Below are positions 7,628 to 11,836 of a stretch of 11,836 nt of DNA, piece by piece. Numbering within the stretch: the stretch's first letter is position 1; each line of letters begins with the position of its first letter. The translations under genes were made by a program, and so were the position numbers. Origin of the DNA: Actinomycetota bacterium (GTDB lineage Bacteria > Actinomycetota > Thermoleophilia > Gaiellales > Gaiellaceae); NCBI GenBank assembly GCA_020029625.1, contig JAIBJP010000097.1, positions 1 to 11,836 of the forward strand, read 5' to 3'. A model generated the notes under the pieces. It was not told the origin of the DNA and searched no databases. It worked only from the letters and a program-made list of their open reading frames with translations.

Positions 7628-8529
7628 ACCTTCTGTCGTTCCCAGGCGTAGACGACGCCTGGCGCCGGCTCCCAGGCCGTCGCGTCAGCTGCTCCGGGGA
7701 GGACTGCGATCGCGCGCCACTCCGAAGCCATAGCCACCCATTCATCGGTCTCCGCCAGAACGGCGGGCTTGCAGGCGATCGGGTCGCGCAAGACGGCAAA
7801 GCCGTCCGCCGTGCCGACGAGGAACGTGTAGAAGCCGTCGAGATCGTCGAGGCAGCCGTCGAGCGCCTGCTCGAGCGAGGCGCCCTCCCGCAGCCGCCAC
7901 GCGAGGTACCCGGCGGCCACCTCGGTGTCGTTCTCGGTCTGGAACTCGATCCCCTCGCGCCGGAGTTCCTCGCGCAGGCGGTTGTGGTTCGACAGCGACC
8001 CGTTGTGCACGAGGCAGACGTCCAGGCCGGTGGAGAAAGGATGCGAGCCGGCGGTCGTAACGCGGCTCTCGGTCGCCATCCGTGTGTGACCGAGCGCGTG
8101 GGTCCCATGGAAGTCGCCGAGCGAGAACTGGCGGATGAACTCCTCGGGACGGCCCGTCTCCTTGTAGATCTCGATCGTCTGGCCGGCGCTCATCACCCGC
8201 AGCTCGGGGTAGGCACTCCGGATCCAGGCCTCCGCGTCGAAGGCCTCGGCATCGACGACGAAGACTGCGTGACTCGCTCGGACGCCCGGCTCGGGCGCGC
8301 CGCCGAACGCGTTGCGAAGGTCGGCCGCGAGCGCGTCCCAATCCTGCAGCGGATCGTCCGAGAACAGGGTCAGCTTGCACGCCCCGCTTGGCGCGGGCTC
8401 GCGATAGACGGCGACCCCGGCGCTGTCCGGGCCGCGATCGCTCATCTGGGCGAGCATCGCGGAGAGGTGCTCTCCGAGCCGCCCTTCGACTTCAGTCGAC
8501 TTGGCGAACAGACCGACGATGCCACACAT
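7624..8529 (-). CDS. mgsA: Class II glutamine amidotransferase, N-methylglutamate synthase subunit A (GlxB-like)
   Basis: This 301-residue cytoplasmic protein is the Ntn-type amidotransferase subunit. It begins MCGIVGLFAKS, so Cys2 becomes the N-terminal catalytic nucleophile once Met is removed. That fixes the start at ATG 8529. Further class II motifs are RGPDSAG (32-38), HTRMATES near 148-155, HNGSLSNHN (175-183, Asn/Gly of the oxyanion hole) and NDTEVAAGY (200-208). In N-methylglutamate synthase this subunit is thought to act on the amide side of glutamine or gamma-glutamylmethylamide and to pass the amine to the FMN subunit. It opens the tightly overlapped part of the operon, 91 bp after gmaS, directly behind a dyad that touches its start codon. 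No strong Shine-Dalgarno sequence is seen; GAGAA lies a few bases upstream of the ATG. Confidence 0.92.
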   Translation of the reverse strand: MCGIVGLFAKSTEVEGRLGEHLSAMLAQMSDRGPDSAGVAVYREPAPSGACKLTLFSDDPLQDWDALAADLRNAFGGAPEPGVRASHAVFVVDAEAFDAEAWIRSAYPELRVMSAGQTIEIYKETGRPEEFIRQFSLGDFHGTHALGHTRMATESRVTTAGSHPFSTGLDVCLVHNGSLSNHNRLREELRREGIEFQTENDTEVAAGYLAWRLREGASLEQALDGCLDDLDGFYTFLVGTADGFAVLRDPIACKPAVLAETDEWVAMASEWRAIAVLPGAADATAWEPAPGVVYAWERQKV

Positions 8530-8548
8530 TATGTTCTCAATCTACATA
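8530..8548. promoter_or_regulatory. Candidate operator dyad 1, TATGT-N9-ACATA
   Basis: Perfect 5-bp arms TATGT (8530-8534) and ACATA (8544-8548) are separated by nine bases and abut the mgsA start codon. The + strand reading begins TATGTTC. It matches the second dyad (read on the opposite strand) at 15 of 19 positions. Binding here would also cover the ribosome-binding zone of mgsA. The regulator is unknown. Confidence 0.55.
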
Positions 8549-8597
8549 CGTTTCGCGGCCAGATAGCCGATCTTTCCAACGATCTTCCCAAACCGCA

Positions 8598-8616
8598 TAT
8601 GTAACTTCTGAACATA
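8598..8616. promoter_or_regulatory. Candidate operator dyad 2, TATGT-N9-ACATA
   Basis: Arms TATGT (8598-8602) and ACATA (8612-8616) with a nine-base centre lie just after the gmaS stop. The minus-strand reading begins TATGTTC. Its centre is 68 bp from that of dyad 1, a spacing that could allow two regulator dimers to interact. Confidence 0.55.
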
Positions 8617-8620
8617 GGAA

Positions 8621-9861
8621 CTAGAAGCGGGTCAGATACTCCTTGATCTCCCAGGGCGTGACCTGCTCGTGGTAGCGGGTCCACTCGTCGCGCTTCACGC
8701 GAATGAAGTAGTCGAGGTAGTCCTCGTCGCGGCCTCGCCCGAAGGCCTTACGCAGGGTGTCGTCGCCCTCGAGCTCCTCGGTGGCGTCGAGGAGGTTGGC
8801 CGGAAGAGTCTCGAGCCCCCGCGCACGGAGCTCGTCGTACGGAATCGTGTAGAGGTTGTCGCTGTTCGCCTCGCCCGGGTCGAGCTTTGACTCGATCCCG
8901 TCGAGACCGGCGGCCAGCACCGCCGTCGTCGCGAGATAGGGATTGCAAGCGCCGTCAATGGTGCGATCCTCGACACGGCCGGGGCCGGGGATGCGGAGCA
9001 TCTGGGTGCGGTTGTTGTAGCCGTAGCTGATCCAGACGGGAGACCAGGTTGCGCCGCTCGCGGTGGTACCGACCTTGAGCCGCTTGTACGAATTGACCGT
9101 CGGCGCGGTGATCGCGCTGTAGGCCTTCGCGTGCTTCTTGAGCCCGCCGATGAAGTGGTATGCGGTCTCGGAAAGACCGAGCCCGCGGGGATCGTTCTCG
9201 TCGAGGAAGAGGTTCGTGTCACCGTCCCAGAGCGACATGTGGAAGTGGCAGCCGTTGCCCGTGAGGTTCGTGAACGGCTTCGGCATGAAGGTGGCGATCA
9301 TCCCGCGCTGCTCCGCGAGGACATGAACCATGTAGCGGAAGAAGATCGCCCGGTCGCAGCTCGTGAGGGCGTCCGCGTAGGTGAAGTTCTGCTCGAACTG
9401 GCCGTTCGCATCCTCGTGATCGTTCGCGTAGTTGCCCCAGCCGAGCTCGTTCACGTAGGAGGAAACCGTCGTCAGGAATTCGAGGTTCCGGGTCAGTCCG
9501 ACCAGGTCGTAGCAGGGCTTCTCCAGTGTGTCCATGCGATCTGCGACCTCGATTGAGTCGTCGTCTCGCTTCCGCACCAGGAAGTACTCGAGCTCGAGAC
9601 CCATCTTGAACTCGAAGCCCTTCTGGCGAGCCGTCTCGAGTTGGCGGCGGAGAATCGTCCGGGGGTCGTACGGCCACTCCTCTCCGTCCACGTGAATGTC
9701 GCAAGCGAAGCGCGCAACGGACTTGTTCCACGGGAGCGGCCGAGGTACGCCGCGGGCACGAGCTTGGCGCTCGGGCGTGCATACATGTCAACGAATTGCG
9801 CGAAGAAGAACTCGATTTCGCCCTTCTTCGCCTTGTCGCGGATTTCATTGAGGCTGGCCAT
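8621..9861 (-). pseudogene. gmaS: Gamma-glutamylmethylamide synthetase (type III glutamine-synthetase-like), broken by an internal deletion and frameshift
   Basis: The intact enzyme joins methylamine to glutamate with ATP, the first step of the N-methylglutamate route. The N-terminal frame from ATG 9861 reads MASLNEIRDKAKKGEIEFFF to AKLVPAAYLG near 9742. The family sequence then resumes in another frame as LPWNKSVARFACDIHVDGE at 9736 and runs to the TAG at 8621. Between them, about 35-40 residues usual in this family are absent, including the GAGFAGFA-type loop equivalent to the ammonia-site loop of glutamine synthetase. The joined pieces give about 411 residues against about 435-450. The rest is well kept: GLELEYFL (metal ligands), NDHEDANGQFEQNF, GNGCHFHMSLWDG, NSYKRLKVG and NRTQMLRIPGPGR. 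Without repair, only a fragment starting near GTG 9691 could be made. Plain GlnT-type ligase is the alternative identity. The deletion may be real or an assembly fault. Confidence 0.82.
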
Positions 9862-9867
9862 GCGGAG

Positions 9868-9874
9868 CTCCTCC
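9868..9874 (-). promoter_or_regulatory. Ribosome-binding site of gmaS
   Basis: GGAGGAG on the minus strand, six bases before the ATG at 9861. It confirms that start even though the frame breaks after about 41 codons, and shows the broken gene still has good initiation signals. Confidence 0.75.
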
Positions 9875-9942
9875 GTCGGTCAGGGTCCCCGCGAACATAC
9901 CGCGGCGGCGAGAGCGCGCCGATGGCGGCTTTCTACAAGGGA

Positions 9943-9954
9943 AAACGGCCGTTT
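9943..9954. promoter_or_regulatory. Perfect 12-bp palindrome AAACGGCCGTTT upstream of gmaS
   Basis: A fully symmetrical 12-mer lies 27 bp past the end of the PucR-type gene and about 80 bp before the gmaS start, a suitable place for a regulator site. The neighbouring PucR-type protein is the obvious candidate ligand, but that link is inferred from position only. Confidence 0.4.
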
Positions 9955-9980
9955 ATGTGGACTGGCTACCGGCGCTCGCG

Positions 9981-11647
9981 CTACCGGCCCAGGGCCTCTT
10001 GCAGCTTGACCATCTTCACGGCGATCTCGACCAGGAGCCAGTCGTCCTTGCGCAGGTCGATGCCCGAGAGCTCCTGAATCCGCCGCAGGCGCTGGCGGAG
10101 GGTGTTCGGATGGACGTAAAGGGCCTCGGCCGTCGCGCTGATGTTCCCGCGGCGGCGGAGGAACTCCTCGAGCGTGCGCAGGAGCGCGGTCTGGCGCTGC
10201 CGGTCGTATTCCGCGATGCGGGTGACGGCGTCGCGGTGCTGGTCCCGCATCGCCGAGTCGATCGGCATGCGCAGGAGGTACTTGTACGGCCCAAGTTCCT
10301 CATAGGTCATCACGGCCGGCTTCCCGCGGATGACCGACGCGCCGAGGAGGGCGTGCTGGGCCTCCTCGAACCCGGCGCGGAAGCTCGCAGCTCCCTGGCA
10401 GACGTGGGAGATGCCCACCGAGACGGGGGTGTCGAGAGCCTCATGCACCTCGCGGAGCTTCTCGAGCAGCGGTTCCTCACCCGACATCGGGATGCGCAGC
10501 AGGCCGCGGATGGAGTCGTCGCGCCGATCGAAGAGGGAGCCCCTCGGCGCCGCTGCGGCAACCGCTTTCTCGAGCGCGTCGTCGGCGGGGCCGGCGGCGA
10601 GCACGACGTAGCGGTGGTCGAGGTCGCAGCCGAGGCGGGCGGCCCTCCCCTCGAGGTCGCCGGGCACGCTGCCTCCGGCGAGCTGCTCGAAGAAGTCCTT
10701 GATCAGGTTCTTCTCGGTGAGCCGCTCGATCAGCTCGATCTTCTTCAGCGCGACGGCCGTCTGATTCGCGGCCGCGCGAGCGAGCTCGACCTCCGACGTG
10801 CCCTTCGCGGTCAGGAGGCCGAGGAGCTCGTCGTCGGCCACGAGCGGCACGGCGACGGCTGCCGAGCGGCCGCTACGCCCGAGCTCGGGCCCGAGGCTCT
10901 GGAGCTTGATCGACTTGGGCGCTTCACCGTTCGCAGGCGCCGAGGCTCGCAGGTGCAGCTCTTCCGAGCCAGGGTCGAGGAGGTAGACGTGGCAGGACGC
11001 AGCGCGCAGAAGATCCAGGCCCCGGGCGGCGACGGCCGGCAGAAGCTCCTCCAGGCTCTGGGCCCGAGTGAGGGTCTCGGCCAGCTCGGCGAGGTGCTCG
11101 AGCTCGCCGACCCGTTGCCGCGTCTCCTCGTAGAGGCGCGCGTTCTCGATCGCGCCGGCGACGAGCGAGGCACTCGAGGCGAGTACCTCCACTTCAGGGT
11201 CGCTGAATTCCCGCGGCGCCTCGGTGTGGAGGGAGATGACGCCGATCACGCTGCCCTCTCGCGCGATGATCGGTACCGACAGCAGCGACTGGAACTTCTC
11301 CTCCTCGAGCTCAGGCACGAACTTCGTGCGCGGGTCGGAAGTGAGCTCCTGCGTGAACGCCGGCTCCTTGTGCTCGGCGGCCCACCACGCGAGCCCTTCG
11401 CCGCGCTCGAGCGTGATCTCGCCGACGAGATGGGCGTAGGGATCCGACGCCGCGCGCAGGACCAGGCGCTCGCCGCCGTCCTCGACGAGGTAGACGAAGC
11501 AGGCGTGGACTGCGCTCGCGTCCGAGAGCAGGCGCACGACGGCTGCCAGCACCTGCTCCAGCTCGAGGGAAGACCCGACCGTCGAGATGATCTCGTACAG
11601 GGTCCGGTTTTCGCTCGGTGGGGCCGCGGGCCGCGCTATGGGCGCAT
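9981..11647 (-). CDS. PucR/CdaR-type transcriptional regulator with GAF domains (start uncertain)
   Basis: This is a DNA-binding regulator of about 550 residues. The first recognisable part, ENRTLYEIISTVGSSLELEQV (from about 11610), opens a GAF domain reaching to about 11150 (DYAHLVGE-like strands, FQSLLSVPIIAREGSVIGVI). A second, weaker GAF-like domain follows (LEELLPAVAARGLDLLRAASC to LLGLLTAKG), then a CdaR/GGDEF-like region (DHRYVVLAAG, PVSVGISHVCQGAASFRAGF). The C-terminal PucR helix-turn-helix is at about 10000-10190 (RGNISATAEALYVHPNTLRQRL). GAF domains usually sense a small ligand; here methylamine, glutamate or a related metabolite would fit, which is inference. The start is unclear: no in-frame ATG, GTG or TTG lies between GTG 11759, inside the upstream gene, and GTG 11552, inside the GAF domain. 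ATG 11647 has a GGGGA upstream but is one base out of frame. Confidence 0.85.
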
Positions 11648-11682
11648 CGTATCCCCGTTTGCGGGGCTTTTCGCAATCCGCG

Positions 11683-11836
11683 CTATGAGATGGCGAATGT
11701 GACCGTGAGCGTCGCGGCGATCTCGTCCACCCCCGGCTCGATCGGAACCTCAGCTCCACCCGCCTCTGCCATGCCGCGGTCGTAGAGGGGACCAGGGGTG
11801 CCGCCGCCGCCATTCTCGACGATGGCCACCGGGCCG
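11683..11836 (-). CDS. C-terminal 50 residues of a SIMPL/DUF541 (YggE-like) protein
   Basis: A frame open at the window edge ends at TAG 11685-11683. Its last residues, EVPIEPGVDEIAATLTVTFAIS, resemble the usual end of SIMPL-domain proteins (PIxPGxQxVxAxVTVTF). Before that come GPVAIVENGGGGTPGPLYDRG and a short Gly/Ala linker. SIMPL proteins are exported or periplasmic/envelope-associated and poorly understood; the signal sequence and the main domain lie outside the window. No link with the methylamine genes is apparent. The longer frame overlapping it from 11813 belongs to the regulator's frame and lacks protein-like composition here. Identification rests on a short tail. Confidence 0.6.
   Translation of the reverse strand, partial: GPVAIVENGGGGTPGPLYDRGMAEAGGAEVPIEPGVDEIAATLTVTFAIS

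Larger units (their letters stand above)
8530..8620 (-). promoter_or_regulatory. AT-richer gmaS-mgsA intergenic control region
   Basis: These 91 bp are clearly richer in A+T than the surrounding genes and hold no reading frame of note. Besides the two dyads at its ends, it has a near-tandem repeat, CGATCTTTCC (8568-8577) and CGATCTTCC (8580-8588), with a 12-bp period. It probably carries a secondary promoter or a translation-control site for mgsABC-mgd-fhs, because a gap here breaks an otherwise overlapped operon. I could not settle a -35/-10 pair, and I see no GC stem with a T-tract that would end gmaS transcription. Confidence 0.45.
9862..9980 (-). promoter_or_regulatory. Probable operon promoter region between the PucR-type gene and gmaS
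   Basis: This 119-bp non-coding stretch lies ahead of the whole pathway operon. It holds a strong Shine-Dalgarno for gmaS, a perfect 12-bp palindrome (9943-9954) and one TATGTTC half-site on the minus strand (9893-9899), identical to the half-sites of the two dyads near mgsA. I could not identify convincing -35 and -10 boxes and see no terminator for the upstream regulator gene. Confidence 0.5.

Noticed and set aside
8530..8620. Riboswitch or small RNA in the gmaS-mgsA gap
   Set aside because: I see no known riboswitch core and the gap is short. The symmetrical elements look like DNA-binding dyads, not long RNA stems.
11653..11671. GC hairpin CCCCG-TTTG-CGGGG followed by CTTTTC on the + strand, looking like a terminator
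   Set aside because: The T-run lies on the + strand side, where no gene ends. On the minus strand, where the SIMPL-like gene ends, no T-tract follows and the stem is only 5 bp. It may be chance.
1..11836. Mobile elements, CRISPR arrays, tRNA or rRNA genes
   Set aside because: No transposase or integrase sequence, no regularly spaced repeats, and no tRNA- or rRNA-like stretches were recognised on either strand.

Overview
The window is about 11.8 kb of GC-rich DNA (roughly two-thirds G+C). Every recognisable gene lies on the minus strand, so transcription runs from high to low coordinates. Codon use, protein style and the PucR-type regulator suggest a high-GC actinobacterium, perhaps of the Thermoleophilia type. 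That placement is an inference; there is no rRNA or other marker here.

In transcription order, the window opens with the last 50 codons of a SIMPL/DUF541-like protein (11683-11836). Next comes a GAF-containing PucR/CdaR-type regulator (9981 to about 11647), then a 119-bp non-coding stretch carrying a 12-bp perfect palindrome. After that is a glutamine-synthetase-like gene, gmaS (8621-9861), which as written is broken. A 91-bp gap follows with two copies of the dyad TATGT-N9-ACATA. The rest is an almost gapless run: mgsA (class II amidotransferase), mgsB (GXGXG beta-helix), mgsC (FMN glutamate-synthase domain), mgdB, mgdC, mgdD and mgdA (delta, alpha, gamma and beta subunits of a heterotetrameric sarcosine-oxidase-like enzyme), and the first 329 codons of fhs (formate--tetrahydrofolate ligase), which leaves the window at base 1. 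From mgsA to fhs all but one junction is a 1- or 4-nt stop/start overlap; the exception is a 5-nt gap.

Together the genes match the N-methylglutamate route of methylamine use. GmaS makes gamma-glutamylmethylamide, MgsABC makes N-methylglutamate, and MgdABCD oxidises it, returning glutamate and placing the one-carbon unit on tetrahydrofolate. Fhs links folate-bound C1 to formate and ATP. The pathway assignment rests on gene content and family knowledge; the enzymes could also act on sarcosine or another N-methyl amino acid.

Four points stand out. (1) gmaS has lost about 35-40 residues and shifts frame, and mgdC shifts frame at a hairpin, so two pathway genes are interrupted as written. The regulator start looks one base short too, which raises either base-level sequence error or early decay. 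(2) The mgdC product carries two cysteine sets typical of [2Fe-2S] sites, which points to a dehydrogenase rather than an oxygen-using oxidase. (3) The mgd order is B-C-D-A instead of A-B-C-D. (4) The heptamer TATGTTC occurs in both non-coding regions of the operon, twice as part of a 19-bp dyad, and looks like an undescribed operator.
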